Positions 25,333 through 34,900 of a stretch of 64,000 bases of DNA are shown here, in pieces (the first letter of the stretch is position 1; every line of letters begins with the position of its first letter). Both the position numbers and the translations under genes were made by a program. Origin of the DNA: Gemmatimonadetes bacterium T265 (GTDB taxonomy: Bacteria > Gemmatimonadota > Gemmatimonadetes > Gemmatimonadales > Gemmatimonadaceae). The stretch covers positions 1,872,342 through 1,936,341 of the forward strand of contig BPUI01000001.1 in the NCBI GenBank assembly GCA_019973575.1, written 5' to 3'. The notes under the pieces are model-generated. The model made no database searches. It had not been told where the DNA came from and saw only the letters and a program-made list of their open reading frames with translations.

Positions 25333-27192
25333 TCACGGTTGCCGCAGCTCCAGCACGACCGCCTGGTACGGCTGCATGGCGAGCGTGCTCCCCTGCACGG
25401 GCGAGCCGGCGAGGTTGTTGAGGAGCGTGCGCCCGACCGTGTAGCCGGCGGGCACCGGCGCGCGCCCGCCGGCCGCGCTGAAGCTGAGCGCGACGAGCAG
25501 CGTCCGCCCGCCGAGCGTGCGCGTGTAGCTGAAGACGTGGGGGTTGTCGCGGTCGAGCAGCTGGTAGCGGCCGTAGACGAGCGTCGGCTCGGCGTGGCGG
25601 AGCGCGACCGCGCGCCGGAAGTAGTGCAGCACGGAGCCGGTGTCCCGCTCGGCGGCGGCGACGTTGATCGCGTCGTGGTTGGCGTTCACCGCGAGCCAGG
25701 GCGTGCCGGTCGTGAAGCCCGCGTTGGGCCCGGCGGTCCACTGCATCGGCGTGCGGCCGTTCTCGCGGGCGACCTCGGCCTGGCCGCGCAGGAAGGCGCG
25801 CAGCGAGTCCGCGCCGACGCCCTCGCGCTGCATGCGCGCGTAGCGGTTGCGCGTCTCGATGTCGCGGTAGTCCTCGATGCGCGCGAGGCGCGGGTTGGTC
25901 ATCCCGATCTCGTCGCCGTTGTAGACGTAGGGCGTCGCGCGCATCGTCAGCAGCAGTGTGTGGAGCATCTTGGCCGACGCGACGCGGTACTGGGGCGCGT
26001 CGTTGCCGAAGCGGCTCACCGCGCGCGCCTGGTCGTGCGTGCCCCAGTACACGGTGCCCCACCCGCGGTCGGCGAACACCGAGTCCCAGCGGGTGAAGAT
26101 CGCCTTGAGGTCGGGGAGGCGCCGGTTGGCGCTGTCGGGGTAGGCCCCGTCCGTCGGGTTGCGCCCCCAGCCCTGCACGTCGAAGTGGTAGAACGTCTGC
26201 AGCTCCTGCCGCGCCGGGTCGACGAACTTGAGCGCGTCCTGGATCTGCACGCCCGCGCCCTCGCCCACGGTCATCACGTCGTACTTGCTGAGGACCTCGC
26301 GGTTCATCTCGTGGAGGTACTCGTGCAGGTGCGGGCCGCTGGCGTAGAAGCGGCCCCAGTCGCCGCCGTACTCGGCCGGAATCGGCGGGTAGGTCGTGTC
26401 CTTCGAGATGAACGGGATGACGTCCATGCGGAAGCCGTCGACGCCCTTGTCGAACCAGAACTTCATCAGGGCGTAGACTTCCTGCCGGAGCTTCGGGTTC
26501 TCCCACTTCAGGTCGGGCTGTTTGCGGCTGAAGTAGTGCAGGTAGTACGCGCTGGTCGTCGAGTCGAAGCGCCACGCGTCGCCGTTCACGTCGAAGAAGC
26601 TGACGCGTTTGGGGGGCGTGCCCTTTTCCGCGGGCCACCAGTGGTAGTAGTCGCGGTACGGGTTCGTGCGACTCTTCCGGGACTCCTGGAACCAGCGGTG
26701 CTCGTCGCTCGAGTGGTTGACGACGAGGTCCATGACGAGCTTGATGCCGCGCGCGTGCATCCCCTTGAGCAGCGCGTCGAAGTCGGCCATGGTGCCCATC
26801 TGCGCCATGATGCCGCGGTAGTCGCTGATGTCGTAGCCGTTGTCGTCGTTGGGCGACCCGTAGATCGGGTTGAGCCAGACCACGTCGACGCCGAGCGACT
26901 TCAGGTAGTCGAGGTGCCGGATGATGCCCCGGAGGTCGCCGACGCCGTCGCCGTTCGTGTCCTGGAACGAGCGCGGGTAGATCTGGTAGACGACGGCCTC
27001 CTTCCACCAGGCGCGCTGCGGCGCGGCGCCGCCCGCGAGCGCGCGGGGCAGGCCGTTGCCGCGGGTCACGCGCCGCGTCGGCGCGGCGGGGGCGGGGGCC
27101 GTCGTGCCCTGGGCGCGTGCGGCGGGGGCGACGGCCGCGAGCGGCGGGGCGGCGAGCAGGGCGGCGGCGAGCAGCGGGCGGGCGCGGGGCAT
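25333..27192 (-). CDS. Secreted GH13 alpha-glucosidase/amylase family enzyme
   Basis: This 619-residue protein has a signal peptide (cleavage about residue 27, ARA/Q) and a (beta/alpha)8 GH13 barrel. The catalytic set is visible: nucleophile Asp257 (VDGFRMD), acid/base Glu311 (VGE) and transition-state His386-Asp387 (GTHDQ), with DLVVNHSSDEH as conserved region I. The short loops and IYPRSFQDTNGDGVGDL point to the oligo-1,6-glucosidase/alpha-glucosidase/trehalose-related subgroup; specificity is undecided. The ATG at 27192 gives a clean signal peptide. It is placed between fliA and flgF in the same direction, an unexpected metabolic gene inside a flagellar cluster. Confidence 0.93.
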   Translation of the reverse strand: MPRARPLLAAALLAAPPLAAVAPAARAQGTTAPAPAAPTRRVTRGNGLPRALAGGAAPQRAWWKEAVVYQIYPRSFQDTNGDGVGDLRGIIRHLDYLKSLGVDVVWLNPIYGSPNDDNGYDISDYRGIMAQMGTMADFDALLKGMHARGIKLVMDLVVNHSSDEHRWFQESRKSRTNPYRDYYHWWPAEKGTPPKRVSFFDVNGDAWRFDSTTSAYYLHYFSRKQPDLKWENPKLRQEVYALMKFWFDKGVDGFRMDVIPFISKDTTYPPIPAEYGGDWGRFYASGPHLHEYLHEMNREVLSKYDVMTVGEGAGVQIQDALKFVDPARQELQTFYHFDVQGWGRNPTDGAYPDSANRRLPDLKAIFTRWDSVFADRGWGTVYWGTHDQARAVSRFGNDAPQYRVASAKMLHTLLLTMRATPYVYNGDEIGMTNPRLARIEDYRDIETRNRYARMQREGVGADSLRAFLRGQAEVARENGRTPMQWTAGPNAGFTTGTPWLAVNANHDAINVAAAERDTGSVLHYFRRAVALRHAEPTLVYGRYQLLDRDNPHVFSYTRTLGGRTLLVALSFSAAGGRAPVPAGYTVGRTLLNNLAGSPVQGSTLAMQPYQAVVLELRQP

Positions 27193-27271
27193 CGGGGGGC
27201 GTGGTCCGTCGGCACGAGGGCGGGCGTCGGGCGGGCGCCCGCAGCTTGCCCGCCGCGCCACGTGCCGTCAA

Positions 27272-27295
27272 GCGCCCCGTCGAGCGGCGGGGCGC
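27272..27295 (-). terminator. Hairpin after fliA
   Basis: An 8-bp GC stem (GCGCCCCG with its complement 27288-27295) and 8-base loop lie 18 bp beyond the fliA stop codon on the minus strand. There is no T-run. It could attenuate transcription into the GH13 gene. Confidence 0.35.
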
Positions 27296-27312
27296 GGCCT
27301 ACCCCACCCGCC

Positions 27313-28143
27313 CTACGCCACCCGCGCCCCGCGGAGCGGCGCGAGCTGCCCGCGTAGCTTGCCTAACGCCTTGCTGCGGATCTGCGAGACGCGGCTCTCG
27401 GTGAGCTCGAGCACGGTCGCGATCTCGTGCAGCTTGAGCTCCTCGAAGTAGTAGAGCGAGAGCACGACGCGCTCCTGCTCCTTGAGCTTGAGGATCGCCT
27501 CGCGGAGGATGGCGACCTCCTGCTCGTGGTTGATGCGGTCGTCGACGCCGCCCTTCTGCTCCTCGTGCGCGAGCACGTCGGCCGGGGCGGGGGCCGCGCC
27601 GTCGCGCTCGCCCGGCCCGCGCTCGAGCGGCACCTGGTGCGCGCTCTCGATGTCGCCCTTCCACTTCCAGAGCGTCGCGACGTCGATGCCGAGGTGTTCG
27701 GCGACTTCCTGGTCCTCGGGGGCGCGGCCGAGCACGCGCATGAGCGTCTCGCGGGCGGCGTGGATCTCGCGCGTCTTGCGGCGCACCGAGCGCGGCACGT
27801 GGTCCTGCCGCCGGAGGTCGTCGAGGATCGCGCCCCGGATGCGCGGCGCGGCGAAGGTGCTGAAGGCGAGCCCGCGGCCGTGGTCGAACGCCTCGATCGC
27901 GGCCATGAGTCCCATCGTCCCGGCGCTCACGAGTTCGTCGAAGTCGGCCTTCACGGCGAGCGTGCGCGACATCTGGCGCGCGACGTGGTGGACGAGGCCG
28001 AGGTGCTCGGTGATGAGGTGGTTGCGGGCGGCGATGTCGCCGGCGGCCATGCGGGCCCACCAGTTGGGCTCGTCGCCGGCGGCGGGGCTGAGTGGGGGCG
28101 GGCCGGCGGGGCGGACGCGGGATGGGAGTGCGGCGGAGGTCAT
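27313..28143 (-). CDS. fliA: Flagellar sigma factor FliA (sigma-28)
   Basis: This 276-residue sigma-70 family protein has region 2 (VKADFDELVSAGTMGLMAAIEAFD, FSTFAAPRIRGAILDDLRRQD), region 3 (VPRSVRRK) and region 4 (EERVVLSLYYFEE-like segment, LTESRVSQIRSKAL). It resembles FliA/WhiG. It directs late flagellar and chemotaxis promoters. The start overlaps the flhG-like stop by 4 bp (ATGA), so the two are coupled. The N-terminal 30 residues are Pro/Ala-rich. Confidence 0.94.
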   Translation of the reverse strand: MTSAALPSRVRPAGPPPLSPAAGDEPNWWARMAAGDIAARNHLITEHLGLVHHVARQMSRTLAVKADFDELVSAGTMGLMAAIEAFDHGRGLAFSTFAAPRIRGAILDDLRRQDHVPRSVRRKTREIHAARETLMRVLGRAPEDQEVAEHLGIDVATLWKWKGDIESAHQVPLERGPGERDGAAPAPADVLAHEEQKGGVDDRINHEQEVAILREAILKLKEQERVVLSLYYFEELKLHEIATVLELTESRVSQIRSKALGKLRGQLAPLRGARVA

Positions 28144-29081
28144 CGCGCGGGGGCGGCGGCGAAAGCGAGGGGGCCGGAGAGGCCGGGGACGGCGGGACGG
28201 CGGGTCGCGGGCGCGGCCGGGCGCGGGGCGGCCGCACGCGCGGTCGTGGGCGCGTGACGTGACGGCGCGGCCGCCGCGTCGGTCACGGGCGCGGCGGCCG
28301 GCGCGCCCGCCCAACGCTCAGCGAGGGCGGCGAGGGCCGCCGCGGCGGGCGAGCCGGCCGCCGCGTCGTGCACGGACATGCCGGCGGCGAGCGCGACGGC
28401 GAGCGAAGGGTCTTCGGGGACGTGCGCCGCGAGGGCGAGCGGGCGGTCGAGGAAGCGGCGCACGCCGGCGGTGAGCAGCGCGAACGCGTCGCGCGCCTCC
28501 GCGGCGTCGCCGCCGACGACGACGACTTCGGTCGCGGTGGTGAGCCCGCGTTCGGCCGCGACCTTGATGAGCGCGTAGGCGGCCGCGAGCTGCGCGGCGT
28601 CGGTGCCGGTGACGACGAGGAGTCCCGGCGCGAGCCCGGCCGCGAGCGCGGCGGCCAGGGCGCCTAACACGGTGCCGAGCCGCGCGCCGGCGTCGACGAG
28701 GACGGCGGCGCCGGCCGCGGCCGGCGGGGCTTCGAGCAGCGGGAAGAGCGCGGAGACGTCCGCCGCGGCGGCGGTGAGGGTCGGGCTGACCGCGGCGGCC
28801 GCGTCGTGCGCGCCGACGAGCGGCAGCAGCGTGCCGGACCGGGTCGCGTCGACGAGCAGCACGTCGCGGCCGAGCGACGACGCGGCGACGGCGAGGATGG
28901 CGCTGGCGAGGGTGGTGCCGCAGCGGCTCGCCCCGCTGGCGGCGACGAGGACCGAGGGCAGCGGCTCGTCGCCCGTCCGAGTGCGCGCGGTGCCGCCCGG
29001 CGCATGTCTGCCCGGCGCGTGGCCGCCCGACGACGTGGCCGGGCGGGCGGTGCGGTGCGCGGGCACGGAGGAGCTGCTCAC
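28140..29081 (-). CDS. FlhG/MinD-like protein with degenerate P-loop
   Basis: This protein of about 313 residues starts at GTG 29081. The middle (40-250) has the MinD/ParA strand-helix order: SVLVAASGASRCGTTLAS, DVLLVDAT, and later LLVVTGTDA. Aligned to the family motif KGGxGKTT, both lysines are lost (Gly50 and Gly55 here), so ATP hydrolysis and membrane-dimer switching are doubtful. N- and C-termini are low-complexity Ala/Pro regions. Position directly before fliA is the classic flhG place, hence the assignment. FlhG normally works with FlhF to set flagellar number; flhF is not in the window. Confidence 0.7.
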   Translation of the reverse strand: MSSSSVPAHRTARPATSSGGHAPGRHAPGGTARTRTGDEPLPSVLVAASGASRCGTTLASAILAVAASSLGRDVLLVDATRSGTLLPLVGAHDAAAAVSPTLTAAAADVSALFPLLEAPPAAAGAAVLVDAGARLGTVLGALAAALAAGLAPGLLVVTGTDAAQLAAAYALIKVAAERGLTTATEVVVVGGDAAEARDAFALLTAGVRRFLDRPLALAAHVPEDPSLAVALAAGMSVHDAAAGSPAAAALAALAERWAGAPAAAPVTDAAAAPSRHAPTTARAAAPRPAAPATRRPAVPGLSGPLAFAAAPAR

Positions 29082-29433
29082 GACGGCGGGGGACGGGGAG
29101 GATGTCGCGCGCGGGCTACGGCGCCGGCGCGATGGCGGGGCGGGGCCACAGTGAGATCGGTCACAGGACGAACGAAGCCGGGGCTGGCAAAATCGCCCGC
29201 GCATCTGCTCCCGCAATCGCGTGCATGCTGCGGCGGGGCCATACGCCGGGCGCCACGCGGCGCGGTGCGGGCGTGTGCATGTCTTGACACGCGCGGACCG
29301 CGTCCCCACAATCGGCCCGTCTTCGCGGGCCCTGCGCCGCGACCGGCTTGTCGAGGCCGGCAGGCCGTGCGTGCCCTCCGCCGGCCCCGACCCACGCCCA
29401 GCTCGGGAGCGGCGCGCGCCGCCGACATCGCCC
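29082..29433. other. Divergent intergenic region between flhG-like and the T6SS kinase
   Basis: These 352 bp are without a credible gene, between the minus-strand flagellar operon and the plus-strand T6SS. They contain one good vegetative-type promoter towards the kinase (29284-29312) and no convincing sigma-28 or sigma-54 promoter for the flagellar side. This is the left border of the T6SS block. Confidence 0.6.
29284..29312 (+). promoter_or_regulatory. Sigma-70-type promoter for the T6SS kinase
   Basis: A perfect -35 TTGACA (29284-29289), a 17-bp spacer and CACAAT (29307-29312, four of six consensus bases) lie about 120 bp before the kinase ATG. In such G+C-rich DNA a perfect TTGACA at correct spacing is uncommon. 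The predicted leader is about 115 nt. Confidence 0.55.
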
Positions 29434-31908
29434 ATGCGGTCTACGACGCCTGCCACGTTTTGTCCGTCCTGCGGATTTACCTCCGGGGCGGACGCACGCT
29501 TCTGCTCGAACTGCGCGACGCCGTTGGTCGTCCCCGGGGCCGACCCGCTGTTCACGCGGGTGCGCAACGCCCTCGCCCACGAGTTCGAGGTGTTGCGCGA
29601 GATCGGCCGCGGGGGGATGGCCGCCGTGTTCCTGGCGCGCGAGCTGACGCCGCGGCGGATGGTCGCGATCAAGGTCATGCTGCCCGAGCTGGCCTACTCC
29701 GACTCGATGCCGCAGCGGTTCCTGGCCGAGGCGCAGACGGCGGCGATGCTCGAGCACCCGAACATCGTGACGATCTTCCGCACCGGCGAGGCGGGCGGGG
29801 TACGGTACTTCGCGATGCGCTACATCGACGGCGCCTCGCTCGAGCAGTTGCTGCTCGTCGGCGGCCGGTTTCCGGTCCGGCTCGCCTGCTACGTGCTCGC
29901 GGAGATGGCGCGGGCGCTCGACTTCGCGCACGGGGAGGGCGTCGTGCACCGCGACGTGAAGCCCGGCAACGTGATGCTCGACCGGCGCTGGGGGCGGGCG
30001 ATCGTGACCGACTTCGGGATCGCGAAGGTGGCCGACGGGGCCAACCTGACGCGGACCGGGCTCACGATCGGCACGCCGTCGTACATGAGTCCGGAGCTCT
30101 GCCGCGGCCTGCCGCCGACGAGCGCCTCGGACCAGTACGCGCTCGGCGTGGTCGCATATCAGCTCTTTACCGGCGCGCCGACCTTCGTCGGCACGCCACT
30201 CGATGTGCAGAACGCTCACGTGCGCGAGGCGCCGCGCCCGCTGCGGGACCTCTGTCCGGAGTGTCCGGAGTCGCTTGAGCGTGCGATCCAGCGCATGCTG
30301 GAGAAGCGGCCCGAGGACCGGTGGCCGCGCCTCGCCGACGCCATCCCGGCGCTGCTGGCCCACGTCGGCCCGGAGGCGGAGTGTCAGGAGGAGTTGCGCG
30401 CGCGGCTCTCGCGACTCGGGCACGCGTGGGAGGGGTCGCCGTACGACCGGCGCACGCACGAGCGGCGGTCGGGGCAGGACGAGGTGGTGGTCGACGCCCT
30501 GCCGGGCGCACCGGCCGTCGCGCCCGCGACCGCCGAGCCGTTACGGGCCGACCCGGTGCCGGCCGCCTCGGTGCCGGCCGCCTCGGTGCCGGCCGTCTCG
30601 CTGCCGGCCGACCCGCTGCCGGCCGACCCGCTGCCGGCCGACCCGCTGCGCGACGCGCGGCCCGTTCCGGTAGCGTCGGTCGACGTGTTGCCGCGCGTCG
30701 TCCACCTCGCGCCGGGGCAGACCGCCACGCTCCGCGCGCTCGCGCTGAGCGCGGAAGGCGTCGTGCTCGACGGGCGGGAGGTCGAGTGGTCGGTGAGTGA
30801 CCCGGCGGTGGCCGTCGTCGATCGCCAGGGGTCGGTTCAGGCGACGGCGCCCGGGCGCGTGCTCGTCCGCGCGGCCTGCGGGCCGGCCAGCGCGACGGCC
30901 GAAGTCGCCGTCGCGCCGTCGGTCGCGGCGCCCCTGGTGGACGACGGTTCGGCGGCCGACGGGGTCGGGAGTGCGGCGCCGGGCGTTCGACCGGCGTCGG
31001 TCGCGCCGGCGCTCAACCTCACCTACGTCCAGGCGCCGCGTCCGGCGACCCCGGACGTCACGCACGGGGGGAACGGGATCGCGGCCGAGCCGCTCACTCC
31101 GCCCGCCGCCGCCCCGTCGTCCGCGCCAGTTCCTCCACCGCTTCCTCCACCGCTCCCGACGCCGTCCCTGGTGATGCCGGCGGCTCCCGAAGTCCCCGAG
31201 CTCGACGACGAGGGCGACCTCGGGTCGGGGCGGTGGCACGCGCCGGCGGACGTGTGGCGTGAGCCGGCGGTGCCGGCCGCGGCGTGGACGGAGACGGCGG
31301 GGCCGCGACGGGCCGGTCGCGCCGTCGCGCTCGGCGGCGCGGCGCTCGCGGTGATCGCGTTAGGCGCCGCGGTGGTCTACGGCAGACGTGGGGTGGACGG
31401 CGGCGACGTCAAGGCTCCGGGGGCCGCGCCCGTGGTCACCGCGCCCGTGCTCACCGCGCCGGTGGTCACCCCGCCGGCCGTGCCCGCGGGCGCCGCGCCG
31501 TCGACGCCGGCCGTGGACAGCGGCGTGCCGGCGGCGGTCGCGTCCACGCCCGGCGCGGACAGCGCGGCGGCCGCGGCCGCGCACCGCGACAGCGTGCGGC
31601 GCGCGGCCGCGCGCCGCCGAGCCGACCCGCTCGCCAAGGCGCGCGTGCTCATCGAGCGGCACACCGGGGTCCCAACCCTCCACGTCGGCGAGACGATGCC
31701 GCTGGTCGCCTGGCTCGTCGACAGCACGGGGAAGGTCGTCGGCTCGGGCACGGTCCACTGGACGTCGAGCGATCCGTCGGCGCTCGACGTCTCGGGCGGG
31801 GTCGCGCGCGCCAAACGGGCCCAGGCGGACGAGGTGGTCGTCACCGCGCGCATCGGGAGCAAGCGCGGCCAACTGCGAGTGCGGACGGTCGCGGCCGGCG
31901 AGGGCTGA
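29434..31908 (+). CDS. Transmembrane Ser/Thr protein kinase (PpkA-type) with zinc ribbon and Ig-like domains
   Basis: This 824-residue protein begins with a zinc ribbon (Cys10, Cys13, Cys24, Cys27). The kinase domain (about 50-320) is complete: Gly-loop GRGGMAAV, Lys80, Glu99, HRD Asp174, Asn179 and DFG Asp193. A repetitive linker (375-404) follows, then a Big-like beta domain (about 425-500), a Pro-rich stretch, one transmembrane helix (about 630-650) and a periplasmic Ig-like domain at the C-terminus (VHWTSSDPSALDVSGG). In several bacteria such kinases post-translationally activate T6SS. The usual partners (FHA protein, PppA phosphatase) were not recognised here. It is the first gene of the T6SS block. 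Confidence 0.9.
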   Translation: MRSTTPATFCPSCGFTSGADARFCSNCATPLVVPGADPLFTRVRNALAHEFEVLREIGRGGMAAVFLARELTPRRMVAIKVMLPELAYSDSMPQRFLAEAQTAAMLEHPNIVTIFRTGEAGGVRYFAMRYIDGASLEQLLLVGGRFPVRLACYVLAEMARALDFAHGEGVVHRDVKPGNVMLDRRWGRAIVTDFGIAKVADGANLTRTGLTIGTPSYMSPELCRGLPPTSASDQYALGVVAYQLFTGAPTFVGTPLDVQNAHVREAPRPLRDLCPECPESLERAIQRMLEKRPEDRWPRLADAIPALLAHVGPEAECQEELRARLSRLGHAWEGSPYDRRTHERRSGQDEVVVDALPGAPAVAPATAEPLRADPVPAASVPAASVPAVSLPADPLPADPLPADPLRDARPVPVASVDVLPRVVHLAPGQTATLRALALSAEGVVLDGREVEWSVSDPAVAVVDRQGSVQATAPGRVLVRAACGPASATAEVAVAPSVAAPLVDDGSAADGVGSAAPGVRPASVAPALNLTYVQAPRPATPDVTHGGNGIAAEPLTPPAAAPSSAPVPPPLPPPLPTPSLVMPAAPEVPELDDEGDLGSGRWHAPADVWREPAVPAAAWTETAGPRRAGRAVALGGAALAVIALGAAVVYGRRGVDGGDVKAPGAAPVVTAPVLTAPVVTPPAVPAGAAPSTPAVDSGVPAAVASTPGADSAAAAAAHRDSVRRAAARRRADPLAKARVLIERHTGVPTLHVGETMPLVAWLVDSTGKVVGSGTVHWTSSDPSALDVSGGVARAKRAQADEVVVTARIGSKRGQLRVRTVAAGEG
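30556..30645 (+). repeat. Six tandem 15-bp coding repeats in the kinase linker
   Basis: There are six consecutive 15-bp units: three of the type GTGCCGGCCGCCTCG and three of the type CTGCCGGCCGACCCG. They encode VPAAS/VPAVS then LPADP pentapeptides (residues 375-404). Such in-frame units can change number by slippage and so alter linker length. Confidence 0.9.
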
Positions 31909-31932
31909 CGGGCGGCGGCGGGCGACGCGCGG

Positions 31933-34900
31933 TCAGCGCGTGACCTGCGCCGCGCAGGCCATGCCGCCGAGCCACCCGCGCTGGAGCACCGGCGCGCCGT
32001 TGGCGAAGGTGAACTCGACCGCGACGGGGCCCTGGCCGCCGGCGTTCCACTCGGCCCGCCAGGTGCCGCCGCCGCCCTCCCACTTGGTCGCCTGCGCGAC
32101 GACGCGGAAGAGCGCCCACTCGCCGCCGGCGCGCGCGACGGCCTTCGTGCGCCCGAAGACCACGAGGTTCCGGTAGCCGACGTCGAGGCGCGCCTCGCGG
32201 CCGCTCGTCGACGGCCAGACGAACTGCGCGGGCGGGGCGTCCTTGCCGAAGTGCGCCACCTGTGCGCCCTGGACGAGCGTGGCGGCCTTGTCGCCCGCGC
32301 CGCGCGCGGTGAAGACGACGTTCGGCGTCGGCGCGTCGCCGTAGAGCGCGGTCGACACCTGGAGGGCGCGGTTGAGGAAGGCGAGGAAGGGGGCCGAGAG
32401 GGCGACGGGTGCGCCGGGGCGCGGTACGAAGCGGGCGCCCTGCTTTTCGCCCTGTTTCTCGACGAGGCCTTCGAGTCGTTCCTGCTCGAGCGCCCAGAGC
32501 GCGCCGGTGCCGGGGGCGAACATCGCGTTCACCTCGGCGAGCGACGCCTCCGCCGGCGCGTCGGGGTTGAACGGGAATTTCGCGAGCACGGGCGTCATCG
32601 CCGCGCAGAGGGCGCGACCGCGCTCGTTGAGGGCGGCCGCGAGGGCGGCGGCGTCGCCGCGCGGCACGGGGGCGGGGCCGCCGGTCGCCGCGGCGACGCG
32701 CGCCGGCGGACGCGTGGCCGCGACGCCGCGCAGTACGCCTTCGGCGCTCTCGATGGGCGCGACGAGGAGCGCCGCGACGGCCGGACCGACGGCCGCCGCG
32801 GCCGTGTCGGCGGAGAACTTCTGCGCGAGCTGGCGCGCGGCCACCTTGGCCTGCGCGGCCTGCCCGAGCGCCTGCTGCCCCGCCTGCGCCACCTGCAGCG
32901 CGCTCGCCGTGTCGACCGGGGGCGGCAGGTTGCCGACCTGCTCCACCGCGCCCTGGAGGGCGAGCAGCGCTCCCGCGTACGGCCGGTTGGCCTCGGTGAC
33001 CAGCTCGCCGGCCGGCGCGGACGACGCGACGGCGTGCACGGGCTGGAACGCGGCCTTCATCGCGGAGTCGACCGCCGTGTTGCGCGCGGCGAGCGCGAGC
33101 CCGGCGAGGAGCGGCGACTGTGCACCGCCTAACGTGCCGAGTTTCTGCGCGGCGTCGCGCGCGCCGGCCGCGCGCGCGACCGCGAGGCCGCGCACGTACG
33201 AGCGCCAGCGCGCCACGTAGTCGGCGCGGTAGCGCGCGCGCAGTTCGGCGAGCACACGGTCGCGGTCCTGCCCCTGCGCCGCGACGGCGTCGCCGACGAC
33301 CCAGCGCTCCCCCGCGAAGAAGCGGTCGGCGTGGCGGAAGGCGTCCTGCATGAACGCCCAGCCGCGCGCCGTGAACGCGCCGGGCATGTCGCCGGGCGTG
33401 GTCACCACGCCCGCCGCGAGCGGCGCCACGTCGGCGAGCCGCGCCGGTGGGACGCCCTTCGAGGCCTCCGCCAGCATGTACTGGTAGATGCGCTCCGGGC
33501 CGGTAAAGCGGGCGAGGAAGTCGCGCGCGTGTCCGACGAGCGCGGCGTCGGCCGCGGCGGGCCACGGGTTCGCCACGGGCAGCTCGCGCGCGTAGAAGTC
33601 GAGTTGTCGGCGGAGCAGCGCGTTAGGCTCGGCGCCGACCGGCTGGTCGCGCGTCCAACTCGCGAGCAGCACCGGGGTGAGGAACTCGGGGGTGCTCCGC
33701 ACGGGCTCCGCGGTCGTGACGAGGTACGCCTTGAGCTGGGCGTAGGCGCGCCCGTAGTCGTCGCTCGGGGTCGGCGCGTCGGGGAGGGCGCGGAGCGCGG
33801 CGGCGAGGGTGCGGCGGGCCTGGCCGAGGCCCTGGCGGTCGAGCGCGGCGAAGTAGGCGGCGCGCGTGGGCGCGGCGAGCGGGTCGCCGGCGTACAGACC
33901 CCAGCGTAGCCCGAGCGGCGCGCCTTCACGCGCGTAGTCGTCGAGCAGCGCGGCACGCGCGCGGAGGGTGTCGAGGCGGCGGAGCGACTCCGTGCTCGGC
34001 AGGTCGGCGCCCGGCGCGGGGAGCGCGGCGACGTCGGCGAGCGCGGCACGCGTGTCGTCGGCGAGGGCGCGGTTGTTGGCGTACGAAACGGTGAACGCGA
34101 CGGCCAAGCCTAACGCGAGCGCGGCCGCGCCGGCGCCGATCGCACGCCGGGCGAGGCGGACGCGCACGCCCGCGCCGGTGACCGCTGCGGCCGCCGCGTC
34201 GGCGAGCAGCAGCTCGTCGAACAGCCGGCCGAGGAAGAGCCAGCGCGGCACCTTGCGGGGCGGGCGGAGGGGCGTGGCGCCGTACGGCGCGGCACCGTAG
34301 GGCGAGGCCGCGAGCGCGGGCGCCTCGGCCACGGCGCCGAGGCGGAAGACGCCGGTCGCATCGGTCGCGCGGGCAACCGCGGGGCGTCCACCGACGGCCG
34401 CGGCCGCCGCAGGAGCCGGCGCCTCGTCGCGCACGACCACGGCCTGCACCCCGGAGAAGTAGAAACCGCGCAGGAACGGGCTCACGCCGAGCTGGCTCGG
34501 CCGGCACAGCTCGACGAGGAAGCGCGTGACCGGGGGGCCGAGCTTGCGGAACTCGCGCGGGAACTCGAACGCGTCCCAGCGGCGCTCCTCCGCGTGCTCG
34601 CGGGCGAGCAGCGGTGTGCGCCGCTCGGCGAGAGCACCGAACAGGCGGGCGAACGCGTCGCCCACGCGAGCCGTCTCGCGCTCGGCGTAGAGGCCCGCGT
34701 CGGCGGAGGCGGGGAGGGGGAGTGTCTCGCCGAACACGGCGAGCGACTCCTCGCGCGTGAGGGTTTGGGTGTATTCGGCGAAGAAGCGGACGCGGTCGAG
34801 CTTGGTGAACAGCACGTAGACGGGCACGGGCACGCCGAGCTGCTCGGAGAGCTCGGCGAGGCGGGCGCGGAGGGCGCGCGCGGTGGCCTCGAGCGCGCCG

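Noticed and set aside
29200-29250. Possible sigma-54 promoter for the flhG-fliA operon (minus-strand GCACGCGATTGC)
   Set aside because: The spacing between the GC elements is one base short of the -24/-12 rule and the leading GG is missing.
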